DNA of 64,000 nucleotides from NCBI RefSeq assembly GCF_002798015.1, contig NZ_PGTZ01000013.1:1-64000 (forward strand), read 5' to 3'. Position numbers and translations under genes: made by a program. The DNA comes from Luteimicrobium subarcticum. GTDB lineage: Bacteria > Actinomycetota > Actinomycetes > Actinomycetales > Cellulomonadaceae. Below the pieces are notes generated by a model. The model was not told where the DNA came from. It did no database searches and saw nothing but the letters and a program-made list of their open reading frames with translations. This document shows, one piece after another, positions 1 to 8,642 of the stretch; the first letter of the stretch is position 1, and the number at the start of each line of letters is the position of its first letter.

Positions 1-13
1 ACACCCATTCACT

Positions 14-45
14 GCAGGCCACCCCCGACCCCGGGGGTGGCCTGC
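14..45. terminator. Strong hairpin, probable terminator of an upstream gene
   Basis: A perfect 13-bp stem (14-26 with 33-45) encloses a 6-base loop. No T-run follows, which is common for actinobacterial terminators. The gene it serves lies outside the window. No gene was seen in bases 1-173. Confidence 0.6.
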
Positions 46-173
46 GGCATATCCAGAACCCTTCACCGCCGCGCCGCCCGTCCACCGAGCCGCGCACGCG
101 GTAACCTCGGAGCCCTGTTGCGCCGGCACCGGCGCGATCGTCCGTCCGCTCGCGTCATCTCGAGGAGCCCACG

Positions 174-1280
174 ATGCCGACCCGTACGGGCCTGGCCCCT
201 TCGACCCGCACGTTGCTCAGCCTCGCGGCGGCGATCGTCGTCCTGGCGGGAGTCCACGAAGCGCGTGGTGTGCTGGCGCCGCTGTTCCTCGCCGCCGTCC
301 TCGTGATCATCGCGCACCCCGTGCGCAAGCCGTTGGTGCGTCGCGGCTGGCCCGGCTGGCTCGCGACGTCGGTCGTGGTCGCGATCGTCTACGCCATCCT
401 CGCTGCCCTCGCCGCGATGCTCACGTTCGCCGGCGTGAAGTTCGGTGAGCTGGTGCAGCAGTACCTCTCGGATCTCCAGTCGACGGCGAACGACGTCGTC
501 GCGCGGCTCAACGACCTCGGGCTGCAGACGTCCGGGTCGGACGCCGTGACGCAGTGGCTCGAGCCGTCCAAGCTCCTGTCCCTCGCGACGAGCATCAGCG
601 GCACGCTGGTCGGCATCGCGTCCACGCTCTTCGTCATCTGCGCCTACGCGATCTTCATGGCGGCCGACGGCGCACGCTACGAGCAGGCCCGGGACCTGTT
701 CGGCGACACGCGTGGCCCGATCATCGATCGGACGGAGGCGTTCAACGGGGGTGTGCGCCGGTACTTCGTCGTGAGTGCCACGTTCGGTGGCATCGTCGCG
801 ATCATCGACGGCCTCGCCCTGTGGGCACTCGGCGTCCCGGCCCCGGCCGTGTGGGCGATCCTCGCGTTCGTCACGAACTTCATCCCGAACATCGGCTTCG
901 TGCTCGGCCTGATCCCGCCGGCCGTGCTGGCGCTCGTCGTCGGCGGATGGCCGCTGATGCTGGTCGTCATCGGCGTCTACTGCGTCGTCAACGTGGTGCT
1001 GCAGGTGCTCGTCCAGCCCAAGTTCGTGGCCGACGCCGTCAACATCAGCCTCACGCTGAGCTTCGTCTCCGTGCTGTTCTGGACGTTCATCATCGGTCCG
1101 CTCGGTGCGATCCTCGCCATCCCGCTGACGCTCCTCCTGCGCGCCTTCGTCCTCGAGGGCGACCCCGACACGAGGTGGCTGCGCTGGCTCTCCGGCGACA
1201 CGGAGGCCGCTCCTCGGCCCGCCGTGCCGGCCGCGAAGGACGCGGACGACGACGAGGCGGACGCGCCGCAGCCTGCCTGA
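174..1280 (+). CDS. AI-2E family transporter (PerM/TqsA-like membrane protein)
   Basis: The 368-residue protein has the AI-2E transporter pattern: paired N-terminal hydrophobic segments, an amphipathic region around residues 85-140, then a cluster of hydrophobic helices with the family-typical FVTNFIPNIGFVLGLIPP stretch near residue 225-245 and a PxTLLLRAF end. Family members export small molecules or act as Na+/H+ antiporters, and the substrate cannot be told from sequence. The C-terminus is a short acidic cytoplasmic tail. The ATG is chosen because GAGGAG at 162-167 is well spaced. It is a monocistron followed by a 158-base gap before the MMPL gene. Confidence 0.85.
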   Translation: MPTRTGLAPSTRTLLSLAAAIVVLAGVHEARGVLAPLFLAAVLVIIAHPVRKPLVRRGWPGWLATSVVVAIVYAILAALAAMLTFAGVKFGELVQQYLSDLQSTANDVVARLNDLGLQTSGSDAVTQWLEPSKLLSLATSISGTLVGIASTLFVICAYAIFMAADGARYEQARDLFGDTRGPIIDRTEAFNGGVRRYFVVSATFGGIVAIIDGLALWALGVPAPAVWAILAFVTNFIPNIGFVLGLIPPAVLALVVGGWPLMLVVIGVYCVVNVVLQVLVQPKFVADAVNISLTLSFVSVLFWTFIIGPLGAILAIPLTLLLRAFVLEGDPDTRWLRWLSGDTEAAPRPAVPAAKDADDDEADAPQPA

Positions 1281-1438
1281 CGGCCGGGGGCCCGCCCCAC
1301 CTCGCGTCCGACGTGACGCGCGTCGCACGCGCTCGTCGTGCGGAGAGACCCGTGGTGCGGCGACGATGGACGGACGACGGCGGCGCCCGTTCCGGGTGAG
1401 ACCTGCCTTCGGTCGGCTCTCGGGAGGACGCGACGCGC

Positions 1439-3961
1439 ATGGCTGCACTGCTGTATCGGCTAGGACGGTTCTCTGCGCGCCGGTACGTGGTGGTGCTCGT
1501 CACCTGGCTCGTCGCACTGGTCGTCGCGGGCGGGGCGTACCTGGCGTTCGGCGGGACGATCACCACGGCCATCACCATCCCCGGGACGGCGACGCAGAAG
1601 GTCACCGACGACCTCGCGACGACGTTCCCCGAGGCGAGCGGCGGCTCGGGGACGGTCGTCTTCGCGACCCAGGACGGCGCGGCGTTGACCTCGGAGCAGC
1701 AGAGGGACGTCTCCGCTGTGCTCGAGAAGGTTGCGAAGGTCGACGGGGTGAAAGCCGTCAGCGACCCCTTCCAGGTCGAGGCGCAGCGCGAGAAGCAGAC
1801 GGACCAGCTCACGCAGGGCGCGCAGCAGGTCGACGACGGGAAGGCGAAGCTGGCCGCCGCCCAGGACCAGGTCGACGCCGGGCAGAAGCAGCTCGACGCC
1901 GCGGTCGCGCAGGCGAAGACCACCGGCACGTACTCGCAGGCGAAGCCGCAGCTCGACGCCCAGCAGAAGGCGCTCGACGAGAAGCAGTCGCAGCTCGACG
2001 AGCAGACGAAGAAGCTCGAGGCGCAGAGTGCGCAGGTGTCCGACGGGCAGGCGCTCGCGGAGGCGGCAGCGGGCGTCCGGACGGTGTCGAAGGACGGTAG
2101 CGCGGCGCTCGCGACCGTGCAGTTCGACCAGTCGACCCTCGACGTCCCGCAGTCCGTCAAGGACGACGTCGAGGCGGCCGTGACCGACAACCCGGTGGAC
2201 GGCGTCGACTCGCTCGTGGGCAACGACATCGCGCAGACCGTCCCCAAGATCCTCGGCATCGGCGAGGTCGTGGGACTCGTCATCGCGGCCATCGTCCTGT
2301 TCGTGATGCTCGGGACGTTCGTCGGGGCCGGCCTCCCGCTGCTCAACGCGGTCCTCGGCGTCCTCGTCGCGTCCGCAGCGTCGCTCGCCTTCTCGGGCGT
2401 CGTCGACTTCATCTCGGTGACGCCCGTCCTGGGCGTGATGCTCGGCCTGGCGGTCGGGATCGACTACTCGCTGTTCATCCTCAACCGGCACCGCCGGCAG
2501 CTCAAGCAGGGCATGGACGTCCACGAGTCGATCGGTCTCGCCAACGGGACGTCGGGCAACGCGGTCGTGTTCGCCGGCTCGACCGTGGTCGTCGCACTCC
2601 TCGCGCTCAACATCACGGGCATCCCGTTCCTCGGGCTCATGGGAACCGTCGCCGCGGTGGCGGTCGTCGTCGCGATCCTCGTCGCCGTGACCGTGACGCC
2701 CGCGATGCTCGGGCTGCTGGGCCAGCGCATCCTGAGCCGCAAGGAGCGCGCGGCGGCGGCCGTGTCCGACGTGCCGACGCCGCGGTCGGGGACGGCCGCT
2801 GCCGACGCGCCGATGTCGACCGTCCGGGCGGTCGTGACGCTCGTGCTCGGCGTGCTGCTGCTCGGAGTCGTGGCGATACCCGCGACGTCCATGCGGCTCG
2901 GCCTGCCCGACGGGTCCTCCGAGGACACCGGGACCACGCAGTACCAGGCCTACAAGACCGTCGAGGCGGAGTTCGGCGCGGGGCAGAACGGCCCGCTGCT
3001 CGTCGTCGCGACGCTGCCCGACGCGCCCGCGGACGACGCCGCGCTGCTGTCGGTGCAGGTGGGCGTCGCGCAGGAGGTCACCGCGCAGGGCGACGTGGCG
3101 GGGGTCGCCCCCGTCGGGACGTCGTCCGACCGGACCACGCTCGTGTTCCAGGTGATCCCCGAGGGCGGGCCGAACAGCGAGTCCACGGAGCAGCTCGTCA
3201 AGGACCTGCGCGCCCTGTCGCCCGTCCAGGTCGACGGGCGGGACGTCACCCTCGGTGTGGCCGGGAACGCCAGCGCCAACATCGACGTGTCCGAGAAGCT
3301 CGCGGACGTGCTGCCGCTCTACCTGGCGGTCGTGGTGGGGTTGTCGCTGCTGATCCTCATCCTGGTGTTCCGGTCGCTGCTCGTGCCGCTCACCGCGACC
3401 GTCGGGTTCGTGCTGTCGGTGCTCGCCTCGTTCGGCGGCATCACCGCGATCTACCAGTGGGGCTGGCTCGGGTCGGTGTTCGGGGTGCACGACCCCGCAC
3501 CGATCCTCAGCTTCCTGCCGATCATCGAGATCGGGATCCTGTTCGGCCTCGCGATGGACTACCAGCTCTTCCTGGTGTCCGGCATGCGTGAGGCGTACGC
3601 GCACGGGGCCGAGCCGCGGCTCGCGGTGCAGCGCGGGTTCCGGGCCGGGCGACCCGTCGTCACGGCGGCGGCGATCATCATGATCTCCGTGTTCGGCGGG
3701 TTCATCTTCTCCGACGAGGCGATGATCCGGCCGATCGGGTTCGGCCTCGCGTTCGGTGTGCTCGTCGACGCGTTCGTCGTCCGGATGATGCTCATCCCCG
3801 CCGTCATGCACCTCATGGGTGGTGCGGCGTGGTGGCTGCCGCGCTGGCTCGACCGGCTGCTGCCCGACGTCGACGTCGAGGGGGCGCAGCTCGAGCGCTC
3901 GCACCCGGTGCCCGGCGAGCCGGGGACGCCGGCCGACGACGACCAGGTCCCGGTGCGCTGA
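1439..3961 (+). CDS. MMPL family RND-type transporter with coiled-coil extracytoplasmic insert
   Basis: The 840-residue protein has the duplicated RND/MMPL architecture: one N-terminal helix, a large extracytoplasmic loop, five helices (about residues 275-430), a second loop, and five helices (about 625-800). MMPL proteins export lipids or hydrophobic compounds using the proton gradient. Residues about 113-205 are a long Gln/Asp/Lys-rich heptad region, predicted as a coiled coil inside the first loop, which many MMPL proteins lack. The ATG at 1439 follows GGGAGGACG. The substrate is unknown and no regulator is adjacent. Confidence 0.85.
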   Translation: MAALLYRLGRFSARRYVVVLVTWLVALVVAGGAYLAFGGTITTAITIPGTATQKVTDDLATTFPEASGGSGTVVFATQDGAALTSEQQRDVSAVLEKVAKVDGVKAVSDPFQVEAQREKQTDQLTQGAQQVDDGKAKLAAAQDQVDAGQKQLDAAVAQAKTTGTYSQAKPQLDAQQKALDEKQSQLDEQTKKLEAQSAQVSDGQALAEAAAGVRTVSKDGSAALATVQFDQSTLDVPQSVKDDVEAAVTDNPVDGVDSLVGNDIAQTVPKILGIGEVVGLVIAAIVLFVMLGTFVGAGLPLLNAVLGVLVASAASLAFSGVVDFISVTPVLGVMLGLAVGIDYSLFILNRHRRQLKQGMDVHESIGLANGTSGNAVVFAGSTVVVALLALNITGIPFLGLMGTVAAVAVVVAILVAVTVTPAMLGLLGQRILSRKERAAAAVSDVPTPRSGTAAADAPMSTVRAVVTLVLGVLLLGVVAIPATSMRLGLPDGSSEDTGTTQYQAYKTVEAEFGAGQNGPLLVVATLPDAPADDAALLSVQVGVAQEVTAQGDVAGVAPVGTSSDRTTLVFQVIPEGGPNSESTEQLVKDLRALSPVQVDGRDVTLGVAGNASANIDVSEKLADVLPLYLAVVVGLSLLILILVFRSLLVPLTATVGFVLSVLASFGGITAIYQWGWLGSVFGVHDPAPILSFLPIIEIGILFGLAMDYQLFLVSGMREAYAHGAEPRLAVQRGFRAGRPVVTAAAIIMISVFGGFIFSDEAMIRPIGFGLAFGVLVDAFVVRMMLIPAVMHLMGGAAWWLPRWLDRLLPDVDVEGAQLERSHPVPGEPGTPADDDQVPVR

Positions 3962-3997
3962 CCCGCGTGGGCGCCGGTCCGCGATTCGGAAACGTCG

Positions 3998-4026
3998 TGC
4001 ACAAATCCGGCCACATCGCCTAGGGT
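3998..4026 (+). promoter_or_regulatory. Promoter for the ABC exporter pair
   Basis: TGCACA (3998-4003) and TAGGGT (4021-4026) are 17 bases apart, giving a housekeeping-type promoter about 46 bases before the GTG start at 4073. Confidence 0.5.
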
Positions 4027-4072
4027 CCCCAGAACGGCGCGCCGCCCGGCACGCCCGGGGGAGGGATGCGCC

Positions 4073-6097
4073 GTGACCGGACGGACGGACGAGCAGGCGG
4101 CGGACGCGACGGGCACGCCGGGCCGGCGGCCGGGTCGCGTCGCGCGGGCGGGGGCGTCGTTCCGCGCGGGCGTCGGGAGGTGGGCGGCCATCGTGCGGCT
4201 CCTCCCGCAGGCCGGTGCACCGCTCGTCGCCGGCGGTCTGGTGCTCGCCGTGGTGCTCGGGCTCCTTCCGCTGCTGCTGATCGTGCTGCTGGGCCGCGTC
4301 CTGTTCCTGCTGCCCGACGTCGCCGCCGGCGGCGCGTCCGACGAGCTCGTCCGCACATTTGTCGCCGCCGTCGTCGTGCTGGTGGCCCAGCAGGCGCTCG
4401 CGCCCTTCCAGACGGGGGTCGTCGAGGTCGTCGCGCGCCGCGTCGACGAGCACTGCGTCGACCGTCTGCTCACCGCGACCCTGCGGGACGCGCCCCTGGC
4501 GACGCTGGACGACGCAGCCGCGCTCGACCTCCTCGCGGACGCCCGCGCGGCGTTCGCCCGCCACAACCTGAGCCCGGGGGACGCGGTGGCCGCGATCCTC
4601 CCGCTCGTGTCGCGCTACGTGCAGCTCCTCGGGGCCGCGGTGCTGGTCGGTGTCGTCGTGTCGCCCGTCACCGGGGCGCTGATCCTCGCCACCGCGGTCG
4701 TGGTGCGCTACGGGAACCGGCGGGGCCTGCGCCGGTTCGGCGAGATGTGGGGCTCCTTCGCGGCGTCCCGCCGCAGCACCGGCTACCTGCGGGACCTCGC
4801 GACCACGGGCGTCGTCACCAAGGAGGTGCGCCTGCTCGGGCTGCTCGACTGGCTGCGCGAACGGCTCCGGGCCGAGACCCTCGAGCACCTGCGGCCCCTG
4901 TGGACCGGACGGCGCCGCATCCTGTTCTGGCCGTTCGTCGGGTACGCGGTCGTGGCGCTCGCGGGGGGCGGCGCGGTGCTCGTCCTCGTCGCGGTCGACG
5001 CCGGCTCGGGCGGTCTCGACCTCTTCGCGCTCGGGGTGGCGCTCCAGGCGCTCCTCATCCCGATGCGGTTCGGCGTGTACTTCCCCGACGCGGACGTCCA
5101 GACCCAGTACGGGATGCTGTCGCACGACGCGCTGGTGTCGTTCGAGGAGAGCGCGCTGCGGGCCGGTGGCGAGGCTGGAGGAGCCCGGGCGGGTGCGGCC
5201 GCGGGAGGCGCTGCGGGAGGGGACGCCGGCGCGGGCGGGTGCCCCGAGACCTTCGGCGTGGTCCGGTTCGAGGACGTGTCCTTCCGGTACTCCGACGACG
5301 GCCCGTGGGTGCTGCGCCACCTCGACCTCGAGCTCGTCGCCGGGCGGTCCACCGCGATCGTCGGGCTCAACGGCGCCGGCAAGTCCACCCTCGTCAAGCT
5401 GCTCGCGCGCCTCTACGCGCCCACTGAGGGACGCATCACCGTCGACGGTGTCGACGTCACGGCGTACGCGTCCGCGGACTGGCACCGGCGGCTCGCCCTG
5501 ATCTTCCAGGACTACGTGCGGCTCGAGCTGCCCGCCGCCGACAACGTGGGCTGGGGCGCACCGCACCTGCACGACGACCCCGAGGCGCTCGCGGCCGCGG
5601 TCGACGCGGCCGTCCGTGCCGCGGGGGCCGACGTCGTCGTCGACCGGCTGCCCGACGGCATGCGCACCACGCTCGCGTCCGGGTACCCGGGCGGGCAGGA
5701 CCTGTCCGGCGGGCAGTGGCAGCGCGTCGCCCTGGCCCGCGCGCTGCTCGCCGTCGGGGCGGGCGCGCGGGTGCTCGTCCTCGACGAGCCGACCGCGCAG
5801 CTCGACGTCCGCGCCGAGGCGGAGTTCTTCGACCGGTTCCTCGCGCCAGGGGCCGTCGGGGACGGCGTGACCAGCGTCGTCATCTCGCACCGGTTCTCGA
5901 CCGTCCGACCGGCGGACCGCATCGTCGTGCTCGAGCACGGTCGGGTCGTCGAGCAGGGCGACCACGACGAGCTCGTCGCCCTCGGCGGACGGTACGCCGA
6001 GCTGTTCGAGCTGCAGGCCAGCCGGTTCCGGGTCGCTCCCGACGCCGGCCCCGCTCCTGTCAGCGATGCCGCCCTGACGAGCGGAGGATCCCGATGA
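4073..6097 (+). CDS. ABC transporter, fused permease and ATPase (exporter half 1)
   Basis: The 674-residue protein has an N-terminal membrane domain (six hydrophobic segments, about residues 40-345), an Ala/Gly-rich linker of about 25 residues near 365-390, and an ATPase domain. The ATPase has Walker A GLNGAGKST (about 431-439), signature LSGGQ, Walker B VLVLDEPTAQLD and H-loop ISHRFSTV. This is the type I exporter layout. It overlaps the next exporter gene by four bases (ATGA), so the two probably form a heterodimer. The GTG start follows GGGGGAGGG. The transported substrate is unknown. The Ala/Gly linker is unusually low-complexity for this family. Confidence 0.85.
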   Translation: MTGRTDEQAADATGTPGRRPGRVARAGASFRAGVGRWAAIVRLLPQAGAPLVAGGLVLAVVLGLLPLLLIVLLGRVLFLLPDVAAGGASDELVRTFVAAVVVLVAQQALAPFQTGVVEVVARRVDEHCVDRLLTATLRDAPLATLDDAAALDLLADARAAFARHNLSPGDAVAAILPLVSRYVQLLGAAVLVGVVVSPVTGALILATAVVVRYGNRRGLRRFGEMWGSFAASRRSTGYLRDLATTGVVTKEVRLLGLLDWLRERLRAETLEHLRPLWTGRRRILFWPFVGYAVVALAGGGAVLVLVAVDAGSGGLDLFALGVALQALLIPMRFGVYFPDADVQTQYGMLSHDALVSFEESALRAGGEAGGARAGAAAGGAAGGDAGAGGCPETFGVVRFEDVSFRYSDDGPWVLRHLDLELVAGRSTAIVGLNGAGKSTLVKLLARLYAPTEGRITVDGVDVTAYASADWHRRLALIFQDYVRLELPAADNVGWGAPHLHDDPEALAAAVDAAVRAAGADVVVDRLPDGMRTTLASGYPGGQDLSGGQWQRVALARALLAVGAGARVLVLDEPTAQLDVRAEAEFFDRFLAPGAVGDGVTSVVISHRFSTVRPADRIVVLEHGRVVEQGDHDELVALGGRYAELFELQASRFRVAPDAGPAPVSDAALTSGGSR

Positions 6098-7878
6098 GGC
6101 CCGTCCTGACCGCTGCCACGTTCCTGCTCGGGCACGCGTGGCGCACCGACCGGCGCCGGCTGGTCGTCGCGTCCGCCCTCATGACGGTGGGGTACCTCGC
6201 CGCGCCGTTCGTCGGCGTCGTGCTCGCGCTGTTCACGGGTGCGGCGCTCGACACCGACACGACGCGCGCGGTCGTCCTGGCTCTCGTGCTCGTCGCGCTG
6301 CTCGTCGCCGAGCTCATGCTCGGGCACTTCGCCCACCTGTCGTACTTCGAGGTCGGTGAGCTCCAGGCGATGAACCTCACCGACGACATCGCGCGGATCG
6401 TGCACGGCGGCGACATCGCGCGCCTCGACGACCCCGGGTTCACGCAACGGGTCACGACCGTGACCGAGGCGGTGGTGCGGATCCGGGGTGCGCTCGAGTC
6501 GACGCTGATGCTCGCGGGCATGGTGCTCCAGGTCGCGGTGACGACCGTCATCCTCGGGGTCGTCGAGCCCTGGTTGCTGCTGCTCCCGGTCGCCGCGGTG
6601 CCGCCGGTGCTGCTCGCCCAGCGGGCGCAGCGCGTCCTGGACGCCGCCCGCGAGGACTCCGCGGCCGACATCCGGCTCTCTCGACACCTCGTCACCGTGG
6701 GGACGTCCGGGTCGTCCGCAAAGGAGATCCGGCTGTTCGGCGCCCGCCACCTGCTCGCGGCCCGGCACCACGAGGTGTGGGCGCGCACCACGGGCGTCGT
6801 GTGGTCGGCGCACCGGCGGTCCGCGCTGCTCCGCGCCGCCGGTCAGGTGTGGTTCGCGCTCGCGTACGCCGCCGCGGTGCTCGTCGTGGTGCACAGCGCG
6901 GCGTCCGGGACGGCGGCCATCGGGCAGGTCGTCCTCGTCGTGACGCTCGCGATCCAGGTGAGCGTGCAGGTGTCGAGCGCGATCGGGCTCCTGGGCACGC
7001 TGCAGGGGGCCGGGCGCGTCGTCGAGCACGTCAAGGAGATGCGGGGCGAGCTGGCGGGCGCCACAGATCCCGGTGCGGAGGGCGCGGCCGTCCCGGTGCG
7101 CCTCGGCGTCGGGATCCGGCTCGAGGAGGTGACGTTCGCGTACCCCGGTGCCGCGCGGCCCGTGCTCGACGGCGTCACGCTCGACCTGCCTGCCGGTGCG
7201 ACCGTCGCGCTGGTGGGCGACAACGGCGCCGGCAAGTCGACCCTCGTCAAGCTGCTCTGCGGCCTCTACCGGCCCACGTCCGGACGGATCCTCGTCGACG
7301 GGGTGGACCTCGCCGACGTCGCGCCCGCGGACTGGCACGCCCGCGTCACGACGCTCTTCCAGGACTTCGCGCGCCTCCAGCTCGCGGTGCGTGACAACGT
7401 CGGAGTCGGTGACCTCGCCCGCCTCGACGACGACGACGCGCTGGGGCGGGCGCTCGACGACGCGCGGGCGCGACCGATCGTCGAGCGGCTCCCGGACGGC
7501 CTCGACCAGGTGCTCGGGCACGACTACCGCGACGGGGTCGACCTGTCGGGCGGTCAGTGGCAGACGCTCGGCCTCGCGCGCACGCTGCTGCGGCCGGACC
7601 CGCTGCTGCTCGTCCTCGACGAGCCCGCGTCGGCGCTCGACGCGACCACCGAGCACGCCCTGTTCGAGCGGTTCACGGCGTCGGCAGAGCGCGCCGGGGC
7701 GCTCGCGGGCGGCGTCACGCTGTTCGTGTCGCACCGGTTCTCGACCGTGCGGGACGCCGACCGGATCGTCGTGCTCGACGGCGGCCGCGTCCGCGAGCAG
7801 GGCACGCACGACGAGCTCGTCGCCGCGCCCGACCTGTACGCCGAGCTGTTCGCGCTGCAGGCGGACGCCTACCGCTGA
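6094..7878 (+). CDS. ABC transporter, fused permease and ATPase (exporter half 2)
   Basis: The 594-residue partner of the preceding exporter has a membrane domain at about residues 1-330 and an ATPase domain with Walker A GDNGAGKST (about 374-382), LSGGQ, Walker B LLVLDEPASALD and H-loop VSHRFSTV. The ATG at 6094 overlaps the upstream stop and is preceded by GGAGG, so this start is preferred over in-frame upstream codons. Both halves keep the full set of ATPase motifs, so neither site looks degenerate. Export of a lipid, peptide or drug is possible, and nothing nearby narrows this down. Confidence 0.85.
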   Translation: MRPVLTAATFLLGHAWRTDRRRLVVASALMTVGYLAAPFVGVVLALFTGAALDTDTTRAVVLALVLVALLVAELMLGHFAHLSYFEVGELQAMNLTDDIARIVHGGDIARLDDPGFTQRVTTVTEAVVRIRGALESTLMLAGMVLQVAVTTVILGVVEPWLLLLPVAAVPPVLLAQRAQRVLDAAREDSAADIRLSRHLVTVGTSGSSAKEIRLFGARHLLAARHHEVWARTTGVVWSAHRRSALLRAAGQVWFALAYAAAVLVVVHSAASGTAAIGQVVLVVTLAIQVSVQVSSAIGLLGTLQGAGRVVEHVKEMRGELAGATDPGAEGAAVPVRLGVGIRLEEVTFAYPGAARPVLDGVTLDLPAGATVALVGDNGAGKSTLVKLLCGLYRPTSGRILVDGVDLADVAPADWHARVTTLFQDFARLQLAVRDNVGVGDLARLDDDDALGRALDDARARPIVERLPDGLDQVLGHDYRDGVDLSGGQWQTLGLARTLLRPDPLLLVLDEPASALDATTEHALFERFTASAERAGALAGGVTLFVSHRFSTVRDADRIVVLDGGRVREQGTHDELVAAPDLYAELFALQADAYR

Positions 7879-7985
7879 CGGCCGGGGAGTTCCGGTCCAG
7901 TGTCACCGGGACCCCCTGTGCCGGACATATCCCTTCTGTGGGGCGCTTGTGAGGGGGCGTCCGTCGACCACGGAACGGAGCGGCG

Positions 7986-8642
7986 ATGACATCACCACCA
8001 TCGGTCGAACAGGCGCGAGAACGCCTCGACCGGCTCTACCGGGACCACGCGCCGGCGGTCTACCGCTGCGCCCGGACCCGGCTCGCACCCCATGACGCCG
8101 AGGACGTCGTGTGCGAGGTCTTCACGGTCGCATGGCGGCGCATCGACGTCGTGCCCGAGCACGAGCTGGGGTGGCTGCTGCGGACCACGCGGCACGTCAT
8201 GTCCAACCACGTGCGGGCCGGGCTCCGGCGCAGGGCGCTCGCCGTCAGGGTCGCGACCACCCAGGACCACGACGTCCAGGACGCGTCGGGAGACGTCGTC
8301 GCGCTGGACACCGTCGACCGGGTGCTCGCCGGCCTCCCGTCGCGGGACCAGGAGGTGTTGCGGCTGCTCGTCGTCGAAGACCTCTCGATCCCCGAGCTCG
8401 CGGCCGCGCTCGGATGCCGGCCGAACACCGCGTCGGTGCGCGTCCGGCGGGCGAAGGAGCGGCTGGCCCGCGTCTATGCGGAACGCCAGGGTGCGGCCAC
8501 GAGCACGCGGCCGCAGCGCGGCGGAGCGGCGCAGGCAGGGAGCGGGACGAGTGTCCCGACGCAGGAGAGCAAGGGCGCGACCGCGCCGCGATCGCAGGCA
8601 GGCGGGTTCGCCAGGACCCGGGAACAGGGGATGACGGCATGA
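7986..8642 (+). CDS. ECF-type RNA polymerase sigma factor
   Basis: The 218-residue protein has sigma region 2 (about residues 10-75, with DAEDVVCEVFTVAWRR) and region 4 (about 105-160, with LPSRDQEVLRLLVVEDLSIPEL and a helix-turn-helix ending in RVRRAKERL). It would direct transcription of a stress or envelope regulon. The last 55 residues are a low-complexity extension beyond the usual ECF length. The ATG follows GGAGCGGCG. Its stop overlaps the start of a membrane-anchored protein, which suggests a sigma/anti-sigma-type pair. The signal is unknown. Confidence 0.85.
   Translation: MTSPPSVEQARERLDRLYRDHAPAVYRCARTRLAPHDAEDVVCEVFTVAWRRIDVVPEHELGWLLRTTRHVMSNHVRAGLRRRALAVRVATTQDHDVQDASGDVVALDTVDRVLAGLPSRDQEVLRLLVVEDLSIPELAAALGCRPNTASVRVRRAKERLARVYAERQGAATSTRPQRGGAAQAGSGTSVPTQESKGATAPRSQAGGFARTREQGMTA

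Noticed and set aside
1315-1324. The palindrome GACGCGCGTC before the MMPL gene as a repressor site
   Set aside because: No matching promoter boxes or second copy were found, and ten-base CG palindromes are frequent here.
1460-5965. A 1501-codon open frame on the minus strand
   Set aside because: It is antisense to the MMPL and ABC exporter genes. Its translation is Arg/Asp/Glu/His-rich without folds, as expected of a shadow frame in GC-rich DNA.
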